A program made the position numbers and the translations under genes. Shown here one piece after another: positions 1 through 11,528 of a stretch of DNA of 28,099 nt. How positions within the stretch are numbered: the first letter of the stretch is position 1; each line of letters opens with the position of its first letter. The notes under the pieces were generated by a model. It worked only from the letters and a program-made list of their open reading frames with translations, was not told the DNA's origin and did not search any database. This DNA comes from Tieghemiomyces parasiticus (lineage: Eukaryota; Kickxellomycota; Dimargaritomycetes; Dimargaritales; Dimargaritaceae), in contig JANBPT010000622.1 of the NCBI GenBank assembly GCA_027575765.1, positions 1 through 28,099 of the forward strand, written 5' to 3'.

Positions 1-77
1 TCAATGACCAGTTACCGTTCAACCGGACATTCGAAAAGATACGCATTCACAATTATTAAAACAAAAATTCCTATTTC
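1..77. repeat. Terminal inverted repeat, left arm (77 bp)
   Basis: These 77 bases are the exact reverse complement of the last 77 bases of the window. Comparing both ends base by base, identity stops at base 78 (g here, c in the reverse complement of the right end). The sequence is AT-rich and holds no recognisable gene. A perfect repeat of exactly 77 bases at both contig ends is what a de Bruijn assembler run at k=77 produces when a contig enters and leaves the same repeat node in opposite orientation. The underlying genomic sequence is then probably a dispersed repeat. A true terminal inverted repeat of a large element is the alternative. Confidence 0.9.
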
Positions 78-459
78 GTCGCATTTATATGAGTCGCTAA
101 GTGTGCTGGATTGAGGGGCGGGAGGTATATATTGTGGTGGGGATCGAATGGAAACCTCAGTACCTATGATCGAGGTAAGTCTGGTGGTATGTGAGGCTCA
201 ACGCAAAGGCGACGAGTTCTTGTAATTGGGAGCTGCCAAAGTAGTCCACCAGGGGCTCATAGACACTCTAGAATTAGTTCTAACCGCAGTCAAGATCACT
301 TTACAGATTCCTGGCGTGTGCTCAATTTCACAGTTCACATCACCGCACGGTCTTTCTTTCTGTAGGACTGTCCAGAGCACCATTTAAATTCATAGACATC
401 TGCTACTCACCTTCTTCCACACTTACGGCATTTGTCCTTTATCTATTTGTTTTTCCAAT
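78..459 (+). promoter_or_regulatory. 5' flank of SPT8
   Basis: No gene is visible in this 382-base stretch. It holds a TATA-like run (gtatatatt, about 125-133) some 330 bases before the SPT8 start codon, and a pyrimidine-rich stretch just ahead of the ATG (about 405-455). Both suit a fungal promoter and leader. The transcription start cannot be placed from sequence alone. Confidence 0.35.
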
Positions 460-2946
460 ATGAGCAGCGGACCGCCCACCACGGACACAGCATCACCGAT
501 GCCACCGTCTGCCGGGGTCAGTGCCGCGGTCATGGGTACGATGGACACACTCTCCACATCACCGGCACGCCCGACCCCCGCGGCCACAACGACGGCCAAC
601 CCACCCGCCCGCGTCGGTCTCCAGCGTACTTTGCCTAAGGTGGTGGTGACCAGTGAGCAGATCCCGGGCGAGGGGGAAGTCACTGTGCTGAATCGCCCGG
701 CTCGTCCCGCGCAGCCCATCTACCGGAAGCTGGTAAATTGCGACCAGCACAACATTGTTCCCTATGTAGGTTAGAGAGCAAGGGCTCACCGGGGCGCGTA
801 AGAGCGCATGGGTGTCAGAATGGTGAGGTTTCGCGGATTCCGGTAGGGACTTCTCCAAGTTGCGGTTGACCAACGATGCTGAAGGTTGTATGGGCTAATC
901 TCCCCCTCCCCTGTTTGCCCTGCCGCTGGCATTATTGCCTACTCCACTAGGTGGCGGCTATCCATCCCAACTCACTTTACTCCATAGCCGCCACGCCATG
1001 TATGCGCTGGGTGCTTACCGGCTCTGAAGACGGCTACATCCGAAAGTGGGACTTCTTCGCCTCCATGAACGGCAAAAACCCCCTCACAGCCAGCCAACGG
1101 CACATGCAAATCGATACAATCACAAAGGTAAACCCTATGGGGTGTGGAGTTGACTATACAAGGCACTTTATTGTGACGGCTAGATTGCACTGGACTAGAA
1201 ACGCATCGGAGTTAATATTTACCCTCGTTTGTTTGCCCCCCCCCCTACCCTCGACTCTGCCCGATTGTATACCTATACTATCATCTCAGGGTGGAATCAT
1301 GTCCTCTTACTGGGAGAATGACGATACACCCGACCCGTTCCCCGAGACCGGACGCGGCACCGTCAAGAATCCGCACTACAGCCGCAGCCTCTCCCCAGTT
1401 TACAGCCTGGGGGTTCATTCGGACGCTGTTTGGGCCGTTTCCGGCCAGGTAAGTATCGATCATCTGTTGATATTTTTTTAAGAAAAAAAGAGACTGGCAC
1501 TGATGATGCGCAAATTGAAGGGTGGAGCTCAGCGGTACATTACACCCTCTACTGAACTTTTTTTTGTTATATGCCCATGCTACCAAACCAAATCCAATTT
1601 CGATAGGAGAAATACATCGCCCTTTGGGGTTTACGCTACGACGAAGGTCGTAAGGTGCACGTCTTCAAGGAGCATACCCAGCCTGTCTCCACCCTCACTG
1701 TGTCGCCTGACGAATACGGTATGGTGAGCGGGTCCTGGGATAAGCGGGTGCTGGTAAGTACTTTTACCTTCGCACCGGTTTCTGGCCACGAGATGACGGT
1801 CTAACCCTTGAACACCCCACCACAAGGCACCGGCCAGGCGAGTACAGTAGCTCTGCCTAGACATATAATCTTACGATACAACATTATACCCCTTCGATTA
1901 CCAACGCATCATTCCCATACCATGTCAGTACTGGGACCTTAACAGCGGCAAGATTGCGCGGGAATTCAAAGGCCATACCTCCCAGATCTCGTCGGTATCC
2001 TTCCGGCCCTACTACCGAACTAAAGACCTGGACGCGACGGACGAGGCGGAGACCGCGGTTGAACCGGCTGATATGCCTGTCCCGAATCCAATCCTCATGA
2101 CGGCTAGCGTCGACGGCCAGTGCAAACTCTGGGACCTCCGAGACCCCACTTCGATACCGCAAACACTGAATCCACAGGGCAAGACGCCCCCGTGGTGCAC
2201 TTCGGTAAGCAAGTATAGATCATGTGCACGCCCCTTAACTCTGAACTTGAGGTCAATGTCGCCACCTGGGGAGGCATCTGGTCAGCACCTGCTGAATATT
2301 ACTATCACCTCCCTCTCACCTTTGCCATACAACTTATTACTCTGTAATTTCACCCCTCTCTCATCGCGCCTATTCGTTCAATGTAGAGCATCTGGTCACC
2401 GGACGGATCGAAAATTTATGTGGGCCGGCGTAACTGCACCGTCGACGAATGGGACTTCCGGGCGGCCAAGCTCATCCGCAGCCTTAAATTGCCCAACAAT
2501 TCCGGGGCCGTGTCCAGCCTGGCCTGCACGGCCAACAACAAGCAATTAATCTGGTAGGAAACCCGCGCCTTTCCCTGCACTGAACCATTTCCGTCGGCCA
2601 CCACTTACCCCAGTATAGGGGGTATGGTGGGTCCCATACGAGATCTCTGCCACTAACCAGTTCCGTCATTTCGAACTGATCCATTATATGCTCCCCCCCC
2701 CACTGTATCACCAGTGGTTCCTTCGACAACGTGCGCGTATGGGATCTGACCGCTAATGAAGAAGACCGGACCATTGTACCCTTCACGGTCATCCCGGTGC
2801 ACCACGGTACCATCGTATCCTTCATTTACATTGACCCTAGCGGTCGATTTATGATTACTGCCTCCGGTAACCGAGGGTGGGAGGGTAATAGTTCCAACGT
2901 TTGCTACTTTTATGAAATCCAAGCCCTCGCACCCAAGGCTACATAA
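460..2946 (+). CDS. SPT8: Spt8, WD40 subunit of the SAGA coactivator (7 exons)
   Basis: Exons are 460-765, 951-1127, 1290-1448, 1607-1753, 1929-2204, 2387-2553 and 2715-2946, giving a 487-aa protein. All six introns are GT-AG and 158-185 nt long. Joining them gives one continuous frame ending in TAA. Spt8 is known to bind TBP within SAGA and to regulate its delivery to promoters in the nucleus. The identification rests on the Spt8-type entry into the propeller (GSEDGYIRKWDFF, then an SYWEN block) followed by about six more WD blades: ALWGL, GSWDKRVLYWDL, ASVDGQCKLWDL, NCTVDEWDF, GSFDNVRVWDL and a last blade with FYEI. The first 75 residues are Pro/Thr/Ala-rich and probably disordered. Length is close to yeast family members (roughly 500-600 aa). 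The ATG has adenine at -3. A generic WD40 protein is the only real alternative. Confidence 0.88.
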
Positions 2947-5900
2947 GCCTACAGATGCCTGCTTGATGAATGCTGGACTCTCTCCGCATGCCTTCCCCCC
3001 TCCCACTCCCTATCGCCACTTTGACTGCGCTACCGCTACCTTGAAGATTACCATTGCAGGGAGCCCCCCCCCTCGGCATCTAGCAACTTCGATCCACCAT
3101 ACCGCCTTGACAAGTTGGGAACGGCGCTGCACCGCGGCTAAAACATACAGATAGGATATCATCGGTGGTGGTTACAAAACTGATGGACATTAGTCATGAC
3201 CCTCACACTTTTTCGAGAAAACTTCCGGCAATCCCGCGACTACGGTACCCCACCTTGCTTTTCACTATGCTGAAAGTGGTTAGTGTGATCATCTCTCTGG
3301 TTAACTCCTTTTCCGCCATCAACTTCTCTGCCAGCGCGTTGCCACACACGATTGAGGAAACTACATGGGTATGGTTCGATTTCTACCGCGGCGCCTGCTC
3401 CACATACCTAATCTGGTCGGATGTACAATTTTTTTTCACTTTTTCATTACCTTAGTGATGAATCTTTGTAGCAGTGTCAATCAGCCCGTTCGTCCGTACC
3501 CCACCCTTACACCCTATATCCAAACGTGTCAATAGTTCCGCCATAATGATCTCCACCCTCTTCCCCTTACTGGTTCTTCATCAATCAACAGGTCTTCCAT
3601 GTGCCCGCTCCTCTGGTCAAGTCAGAATAGTAAGGCAATTTTACTTGCCGACTTAAAAGGTAATTGGCGGGAAAACGTGAACAATGTGGCCGGCGAAAGA
3701 TGAATGAGTGGGAACCGTTGAGGTATAAAATGCATCAGTGTGGTTTCTACTGCCTCCATTTGGAGTGATGCCCACCACCCACCTCCCCGTTTCTCCTCCC
3801 ATGCGGAAGTTTTGGAGACCCGTGTGACCTTGTAGGGAAGGAAAGCTCCGTTGAGTGACCGACTGACTTGTAAGTGATCTACTGACTTGCAGAGCCGTTG
3901 ACGGGGGAGGGAGGGGAGGCAACGGCGGGAGAAGGAGACCTATTGCACCATAATGCGGGCGAATGGTTGACCCCAACGGGACTAAAATGCACTCGGGTCG
4001 TTTCTGGTTGATCTATCGAGATGGCCATGGAGGATTTGGGCTGAGGCTAGAGGACCTCGATGAACATGGGGTTTTGGGGCCTCGTCGAGAGGGAGGGAGG
4101 GGAGGGGGAATAACGTGCCGTGAGGCGGTAGAGCTCAGGCCATGGCACGTCTCGCTTGTAAAGGCCGCGGTCGCAGCGGGTCATTGCGTGATCCCTTATA
4201 CCTCAACCTCGCTGGCCGTTTTCCTTACCGGTACCTTCGGATACCTGGTTATCATGACCCGGCGTTGGGACATCCTAGGTGCTCGGTATTCCGCCAATCA
4301 ATCTGGATTTCGCTGGGCTTCGCTAACAGTTCGTCGGATGTACTGTAGTGTGGATCTCCTACGCAGCGCATGACTTCCGAGTCGGTCACCATATTGCGTT
4401 AGCATGGCCTTACGAGTGCAAACGGGGGGTTTGCATCTATCACTCTTACCACCGCTGCCTTCACCGACACATCATGCATGAATTCTCTGCCGGTAAGGTT
4501 TCCTTCCTTCCTTTTAGGTTTACCTGATGATACCAACTGGGTCCAACTAGTCCACCTCCAAGGCAATGGACAGGCGAGTCATCACGACATGTTCAGAGCT
4601 AAAGGGGAGAAGGCATGGCGTACAGATTATATCGGCCAGTTTAGTATACTTAAAATGTCGGCCTGCTTAAATATTTTCCAGCACTGCGTGAGAAATGCCT
4701 CGGAGTCAGTAATGAAGTATTTGACCACCCGCCACGCCTCCTTCTAGACGGTTCGTGGTAATTTCGAAGGAATGCGCATCAGCTGCCGCGTAGTGTCCGG
4801 GTCATTCACCTGCAGGTAATCTAATTCGGTCAATCGACAGCGTCCCTCTCCCTTTCACCATGGGCTGATGGGCCGTGCTGGAATACCTCTGGTTTCGCTA
4901 TATTCGAATGTGAACCATGCACGGCTCATGCCGACGGGCTTAGACGGGACTGTGGATGTCTCGGTAGCGCTAGGAAAGCCGCGCCGCCGGACCCGGCCTA
5001 TAAAGTGCTAATAATTAACCAAACCCGTTCCTCTCCATTTTGTGCCCAGTGGAGATTGGCCCGACTTAGACGAGGCCCCCAAAGCTACAGCTCAACTGAT
5101 ACACTACTATAATGACATACCAGACAACACGAGGGGATCCCAGGACATTGCTGAGGGCTGTGGGGATGGAGGGGAGACCTCCTAATCGGTAAGCAACCTG
5201 CACGCAGTCTGCAACCTTGAGCACCAAGGGAAGCAATGAGAGGGGAACACCGAGCTGCACGATCCGTTGGCGGGAGCATGGAACAGTTTCCCTTATAGAG
5301 AAAATCAAACATCCTCCAGCTTCCATTAGCTTGAATCACCGAGCACACGCGCTACTTCTCCCTTCGACCAGGTTTAATTACAGGCTGGGCTTTTTTTTTC
5401 TTTTGTTGATTAGGGCAGTCAGGTAGTGGGGGATTGCTGTTTCAGTAGAACGCCAGTAGATGGTCACGCGGACAGTGTGGGTGTGTCGTCGCCAGAGGAA
5501 GTGGCCCGTAATCTGACACAATTTGTATACCCCATGGGGAAGTCTACGCCATCGTTTCGGAGAAGGTATGGCCTGCGCGGGAGGGCAGCGAGGACTGGCA
5601 TAGACAACTGACTGCGCCCTTTCTAGAAAGCATGGCCGTCTTGGGCCTCTCAACTCTAGAGGAGAGAGAGGGGCCACCAGCAGAGAAAAGGGGGCCAGCC
5701 ATGTACGCCGTGGAGGCCTAAAAACACTGGTTGTATATTTATTGGATCTTCACCATCATCGCATGCCCTGGTGTCACTTGTACTACGGCTCGGTATGTGT
5801 CAACGGCCAGGGTCTACTCTCTGGTTGCTTCGTATACCCTTGGTACAGCCGGCCTATACCCTCATCCGATGGTACGCCAGACACCGATGCAGGATCGTTA

Positions 5901-8394
5901 CACCTAACCAGGGGGGGCGTACTTAGGCGGGCACACACGAATAATCCCGGCGTCAGTGACCGTGTGGGGTGCATTGGGCTGTCCAGCGCCAGGATCAGGG
6001 TCAGTTGGATGCCGTCAAATCAAAATAATAACACATTGTTTTCAGGAGGATGTAGCCGGTACCCTGCCGGTCTGTCGAAGAGATTGTTTTGTTTGAAACT
6101 TCAACGTCAATGGCACGACAGGTACACCAGCTGACCGCCCCCCTCTTCGTCGTTAGTTGCCGGGCTGTGTATGTCTCCAATTGGGTCTATTGGGTGGGGT
6201 TAGGTACTAAAAAATAGGGGGGTTGACGGGTACCTCGTTGTACATCGACCCCCATGATGATTATGACGCCAGCCCTATTCAGTCGATACCTCGGCTGAAG
6301 TCTTTAATGGCTCGGCCATTTTGCCCACGTTCTGTAGCCATCTGATCATAATAACCGTGGGTATGATAATGACCCCCCCCCCTAGTGCAGTTCAACTAGG
6401 GAAACGCCATGGCCCACTCTAACGGTATCGAGCGGGCCACCTGGGGAGTTTCCGAAACCAGCAGTCGCAACCCGCTTGGCCCTCGAGACGCCGGTCAAAG
6501 GGGGTTGGCAGATGCTGAATCGAGGCCTGTGACCCGATCTAGAATGGGAAGCAGTCAGGCCGCGCATTATCCTAATGTGACGAACACTGGTGGTGTGAAA
6601 CCTTAGCCTCGTTATTATATTAGTCCCCACTCAAGCAAGATCTGGCTAAACGAGGTGACATCTCGGCCAACCATTGGCTCTTCCACCTCACCCCGAGTGT
6701 ACGGTAGGTAAAATCCCCTCTGAGGTGCTGTGGTGGCAGAGTTCGGAGATCACCTTATCCGTTCGCTCACTGCCTCGCAGCCTTAGTTCATAGCGGTTCC
6801 TCCGCCCAGTCCGAGCCGCGCGGCCTAGCGAAGAGGCGCGACGACGTATTTCACGCCGACGGTCAAAGTCGAGCCATTGGCCTCCCGCTGCTGTCCGTCA
6901 TCACGCACGAATCTACACACCTGCTCAGTGTGGTGCTTTTTCGATGACGACTATGAGTCACGCAAAGGGGCCCGCCCACTGCGCTGACCAACGGGAAATC
7001 CTGGCAGTTGGGAGTGTGGAAGATGTGATTACAAGAAGTGGGTGAGCCAGGGAATAGGATAGTGAGCAGCAGTGAAGCTAGTGTTGGGTCCGACGGAGCG
7101 CAACCCCACCAATACTGTGGTGGTGGGTGGAAAAAAAATGTTGGTAGCAGAGGGGATGGGTGCGGGATACACCTGATCTTCTTGCCATATCCGGCTGGGG
7201 CCGGGGTAGAGAGTCACGCTGGTAGCAGTGACATGGACGATGGGATGGCCGGGTGTGTTGATGTGCCCCTCCCCTCCCCCGCCACTAGGCGTTTGGTTGC
7301 CCACAATATGGCGTAGCCCCCCAAACCCGTGTTACGCTCCGAATGGCGCGCCAGCAAGACCTTGAGATGGGTGCGGACGTGGTACTCCCTGGCCAAAGCT
7401 GCCACCCTCCGCCTGCAGTATGGCCGTGCATCACCCGCCGGAAGGCCCGTGATGTAAGGATATCTTCCATCTCAATGAGGACTGTCGGGAGACCGCATGG
7501 AATTAACTACACCCAATCTCTATTGGAGAGGGTCTATCACGCAGCTGTCAGTTGGCCATACCGGATGATCCATAGGCCAGCCGGTCTACCCGGCCGTGAG
7601 ATTGGCCGGGTACCCTTTGGCGCGTGGCATCGCTTCTCCTTCTGCCCTGCCACAGAATCGGTACACCCGCTTTATTGGACTGGTATCCGGCGACCGCTCT
7701 AGACCTTCAAGGCCCGCGGGCGGAGCTTCGATGTGTCAGAGGCCGACCAAGAAAGGAGTGGCTGCTCTGCTGTTTTGCTAGCCAACCTCTCTACTTGCTC
7801 CTAGTTGGCAGTCCATCCTTGGACTGAGATATCGATTTATCTTCTTAATCGTCGTTAATTCACTGTCAGCAATTGATAAAAGCATAATATCTTATTCTCA
7901 TTTGACCTCCTACTCCATCGGGTCTAGATGAACAAAGCGTATCCGTGGGCCACCCCAGTATCGATTGACTGGCACCAAAGAGGATGAGCGGGTCAGGGAG
8001 GGTGTGGGAGGGTGGGCAGTAAGGAAAAATTGAAGAGGCAGGATGGGGCCCAAGTAGCGGGAGAGGAGATGGAGCCCCCCCCCAGCGACGACGGTCAATT
8101 TGGTGGTCCAAAGAAAGAGGAAAAGATGGCTGGACAATGGGGAATCGGGGCGCCAGGTTGGTGAGTTGTTTAGGGGGTATCATCTGGCGGAACCAGTCCG
8201 ACCGGAACTGGACGCTGATGCCGAATGGAGGGATAGCGAGGGGTGCGAGAGGGGGGGTGCGGTCACCGTATTCTGCTGCTGCTGCGGTATAAGGCACGCC
8301 AAAGGACCATTATCCGGTTCACTGGTCCACCCCCTCCCCAAAAGTGCAGGGCTTGATATTTCACTCCCCTCCCTCGCCTGCCCTATTCCTGTGT
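2947..8394. other. Gene-poor intergenic region, about 5.4 kb
   Basis: I find no gene I can defend here. Open frames are short, overlap on both strands and lack known motifs. Two stretches read more like protein than the rest. Around 3165-3455 (+) a hydrophobic 96-codon frame contains VVSVIISLVNSFSAINFSAS. Around 4160-4370 (+) a frame contains AVFLTGTFGYLVIMTRRWDI, a membrane span followed by basic residues. A Cys-rich frame lies near 4860-4980 (+). They could be pieces of decayed membrane-protein genes, but stops and frame changes separate them and no family is identified. Poly-C runs of 9-10 occur at 3064, 6373 and 8075. No tRNA, rRNA or CRISPR array was seen. Confidence 0.4.
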
Positions 8395-8402
8395 ATAAAA
8401 GG
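8395..8402 (+). promoter_or_regulatory. TATA box (TATAAAAG) before a pyrimidine-rich tract
   Basis: A consensus TATAAAAG occurs here. About 30-45 bases later comes an A-rich patch (atcaaaaacaatcagaca), and then a strongly C/T-rich stretch that runs towards the RIB1 start. This arrangement resembles a fungal core promoter with its transcription start zone. The distance to the RIB1 ATG is about 1.4 kb, so either the leader is long or spliced, or the real promoter is a closer TATA-like site (cataaaag at about 8883, ttatata at about 9382). Confidence 0.35.
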
Positions 8403-8429
8403 ATCCGAGGTCCCAGTGCATCCCGTATC

Positions 8430-9791
8430 AAAAACAATCAGACAGCTATTTCCCCGCCCCGTCCCCGCTACCTCCACCTCCACTCACCGTCACCCACCCG
8501 CCCGATTGGATCGCCCCCCCCCCACATCTACCACACTGACCGACCGACGCCCTTCAAGCCCTCGCCCACGTCGCGGTCATCGTTGTGACGCTTCCCCGCA
8601 GCCCAGCCTCAGCCACCTCCCCGCCAGCCCGCCCACCTTGCCTCCACCAGGCCCCGTGGTACCTTTTTTGACCCGTGTCTACCTCGACGCTTCCCATCGC
8701 TTCTCCCGCACCGTCGATTGGCCTGCGGGTAAACCATTGGCCCCACTCCTGGTATTGCCCAGTCGCCATTTTATTGGTTTGTCGCTAGACCTGGTCTCCT
8801 CCAACTTAGCGCCTCGGTTTGCTTACTCACCTTCCCAATCGACCTCTGTCTGCCTCGCTGTTTAGTCAGCTACGGGGGCTTCATAAAAGACGGCATCATC
8901 GCCCCACCTACACCATTGTACTTTTCACCAGTCGTTCCGGCCTCCGCCCTCCATTCATCTTATCCCAACTCCCTCGTTTCCTGCGCCAGCACCCTTAAAA
9001 GGTCAACCCCTTCGCCCATTTAAACCGACTAACTGGGATATTACCTACCTGATTCAGCCAAGCTCGACGGCCACGCTACCCCGTCTCGGTCTCCCATCTT
9101 AAACCCTCGTCCGCTTCTACTAGGCCTGCCCTGAGTCTCGCGCCGCCAGCCTTCCGCCCTGCGACCTCTCACGTCCTCCGCTGATATCCTCCCCTCCCCC
9201 TTAGTGTATCATTAGTTTCAGCCACACCGCCCGCTCCCACCGTTATCGGTCAGTTTGGTATCCTTTATCTGAGCATACATTATCCCAACTCCCTTTCCCA
9301 TTGAGCGCATATACCCTTATCCGTAAGTGAATTATCCAAGTAATGCCGGTGCCTTTTATACACCGGGGGGTCTCGCCGAGCCTTATATACGCCTGTCTTG
9401 CATACAACGGCGCCTTCAGCCCTGAGCTGATGGAGTTACTGGCCTATTATATGGGCAGTCCTATAGTTCTTTTAGCCTCTTTCGCTTCTTACGCCTCTGC
9501 CCGTTCGTTAGCCCACTTTCCTGCCCCCCTACTACCCTCATTCGTCATTACTCGCTCGGTTCGTCTCGGGGGTTTATCGCCAGTTAGAATCGTGTTTTAC
9601 CTTTTACGCCCTGCCTCCCGTCCGCATTCCACTTCCTATTCGATACGTTACCTCTCGTTTTCACCCATAGCTTCCCGCTACAAACACTTAGTTTCTTATA
9701 GCGCCCTAACCGTCGTCACTTCGCCTACACCCCCTCTCATCGCCCTCTTCCTACCGTGTCCCCTATACCATCTCCCTGCACGCATTAGCTC
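8430..9791 (+). other. Pyrimidine-rich region upstream of RIB1
   Basis: For about 1.35 kb the plus strand is strongly biased to C and T, unlike the flanking intergenic DNA. The bias keeps stop codons rare, which explains two long but unconvincing open frames (8344-8865 and 9343-9795) whose proteins are Pro/Ser/Leu-rich with no motifs. The most likely role is promoter plus long 5' leader of RIB1, possibly with upstream ORFs or a leader intron. I see no conserved FMN-riboswitch elements. Confidence 0.4.
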
Positions 9792-11528
9792 ATGACGCCC
9801 GCTCATAACTCCCCGAGTAACTGCCACTGTCAGGCAGCCCGCCCCAGTGGAACGGCTACATCCGAGGCCCTGGAGCACATTCTCCCCGATTTGCTCAAGA
9901 ACGCCACCGCGGCAGGTCTGACCGACCGGCGCCCGGCTCATGCCGACGGACAGGACGGCCTTCCCACGCCGCCCGAGCTCACGCGTTCGTCGTCCGCCAC
10001 CGGATCAGCGGCCCCCGCCTCGGCTGGTTCCGAGGCCCCCGGGACTGTAGCTGCGCGCTGCATGGTGCGAGCCCGTATCCCCTTCCCGGATGGCCAGTTC
10101 CACCTGTACTTGTACCATAACACGGCCGACCAGAAGGAGCACTTGGCCATCGTCTTTGGCGAAGACATTGACAGCACCTCACTCAACGCCTCCCGGTCGG
10201 GCGAGTCTGAACTAGATCGCCTTGTGCGCGGAGCCCGTCCACGGCCGTCGCCCGCCACCAGCGGTGACGAAGAGACTGAGCCTTCGTCCGCCCCACTGGT
10301 CCGAATTCATTCCGAGTGTTTCACGGGCGAAACCGTGTCCTCCGTCCGGTGCGACTGTGGTTACCAGCTCGCCGAGGCCATGCGATTGATGCAGCTTGAA
10401 CGCCGTGGTGTCATCATCTACCTGCGCCAGGAGGGCCGTGGTATCGGGCTTATGGAGAAGCTCAAAGCCTACAATCTGCAGGACATGGGCCATGATACCG
10501 TGACCGCCAACTTACTCCTGAACCACCCAGCCGACGCGCGCAACTACGACGTGGCCTACGCGATGCTTCGGGATTTGGAATTAAACCGGGTGCGCCTGCT
10601 CACCAACAATCCGGATAAGATTGATCAGCTTGTGGCCGCCGGCATCGACGTGGAGGAACGCGTCCCCATGGTCCCGCGCTGGTGGCAGATCGCCGACGGG
10701 TCTCTAACTGCGGATCAGGTGCCAGCTGTCCACGAGGACCGTCTTGAGGGTAACACCCCGCTGTTGGGTGGCGCGGCTGGCCACTCCCCGATCTTCACTG
10801 GGGCCCACTACGCCCCAACGGCTGACGAGAGCGACGACAATGGTGCCAGCTCGTCAGGAACGCGCAGCCCCGCCGATTCGCTCGAGCTCTCGCACCTCAG
10901 CCTCGCTGATCGCCAGTCCGACGACGTCTCCATGTCCGACACGACACCGTCCGACGGGGATGCCGAGGACCCCGCTCAGCCGCCGTCTGCCGACCCGGTA
11001 CGGCCGGATTTCCACCGCTTCGCCTCTGGCACTTCCCTGCGTTCGGCCGCGTCTAACCTGTCGAGCCCGTCGACCCTGATTTGGTCGCCCCTGTCTCCGG
11101 GTGACGGGATCCACAGCCACCTGGCCTCGTCAAAGCATCTATTTCCGCTGCCGTCCACCCGAGCTTATACCTCCCAACCAACTTCTTCGGCCAACCTACA
11201 CCGCCACGGGTCCAGTGACCCGCTCGATTCGTTGCCCACCCCCGGCTCCCCGCAGGCCATCATGGCTGAGGCCAATCGCTACCTTCAGGTTAAAGTCCAG
11301 CGCATGGGTCACTTACTGGACCTGCCTCGGTCCAAGTCATCCTCCAACGTCATGCCCACCGCGGTCAAGCGGGCTCTGGCCGACGACTTGCCCGCCCACC
11401 CGGCCCAGCCCCAGGCCCACTCCGTGACTCATTCGCCCATGCTTTCCTCTGCACCGGGCCCGCTCAAAATCCGCACCCAGGATCTGGGCGCACCCCATAA
11501 GCCCTCACCGTTGGTGGCCAAGCCATAG
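9792..11528 (+). CDS. RIB1: GTP cyclohydrolase II (riboflavin biosynthesis), with large insertion
   Basis: This single-exon gene encodes 578 aa. The enzyme opens GTP to 2,5-diamino-6-ribosylamino-4(3H)-pyrimidinone 5'-phosphate, formate and pyrophosphate, the first step of riboflavin synthesis, in the cytosol. The zinc ligands are Cys176, Cys187 and Cys189, in HSECFTGE and RCDCG, with the same spacing as bacterial RibA (Cys54/65/67). The catalytic trio corresponds to Tyr227, Asp248 and Arg250, again at RibA spacing. YLRQEGRGIGL and LLTNNPDKI are intact. Residues 1-90 are a Ser/Ala-rich extension, and a fungal-type insert precedes the zinc site. Unusually, about 190 low-complexity Ser/Pro/Asp residues separate RVPM (290-293) from the family's closing motif NRYLQVKVQRMGHLLDL (494-510). 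About 70 more disordered residues follow. The start codon context is weak (C at -3), so a different or spliced start is possible. Confidence 0.92.
   Translation: MTPAHNSPSNCHCQAARPSGTATSEALEHILPDLLKNATAAGLTDRRPAHADGQDGLPTPPELTRSSSATGSAAPASAGSEAPGTVAARCMVRARIPFPDGQFHLYLYHNTADQKEHLAIVFGEDIDSTSLNASRSGESELDRLVRGARPRPSPATSGDEETEPSSAPLVRIHSECFTGETVSSVRCDCGYQLAEAMRLMQLERRGVIIYLRQEGRGIGLMEKLKAYNLQDMGHDTVTANLLLNHPADARNYDVAYAMLRDLELNRVRLLTNNPDKIDQLVAAGIDVEERVPMVPRWWQIADGSLTADQVPAVHEDRLEGNTPLLGGAAGHSPIFTGAHYAPTADESDDNGASSSGTRSPADSLELSHLSLADRQSDDVSMSDTTPSDGDAEDPAQPPSADPVRPDFHRFASGTSLRSAASNLSSPSTLIWSPLSPGDGIHSHLASSKHLFPLPSTRAYTSQPTSSANLHRHGSSDPLDSLPTPGSPQAIMAEANRYLQVKVQRMGHLLDLPRSKSSSNVMPTAVKRALADDLPAHPAQPQAHSVTHSPMLSSAPGPLKIRTQDLGAPHKPSPLVAKP

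Noticed and set aside
6409..6606. 65-codon plus-strand ORF with a good start context (gccATGg)
   Set aside because: No motif, no promoter or neighbour support, and similar short ORFs occur by chance throughout this region.
8344..8865. 173-codon ORF in the pyrimidine-rich tract
   Set aside because: Its length is explained by the lack of A/G on this strand. The protein is Pro/Ser/Thr-rich without any domain, and a TATA box lies inside it.
8430..9791. Possible FMN riboswitch controlling RIB1
   Set aside because: None of the conserved RFN-element blocks is visible in this C/T-rich leader, and I know of no FMN riboswitch in fungi.
9343..9795. 150-codon ORF overlapping the RIB1 start
   Set aside because: Ser/Leu/Pro-rich composition follows the C/T bias, with no motif. 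The overlap with RIB1 by four bases appears to be chance.
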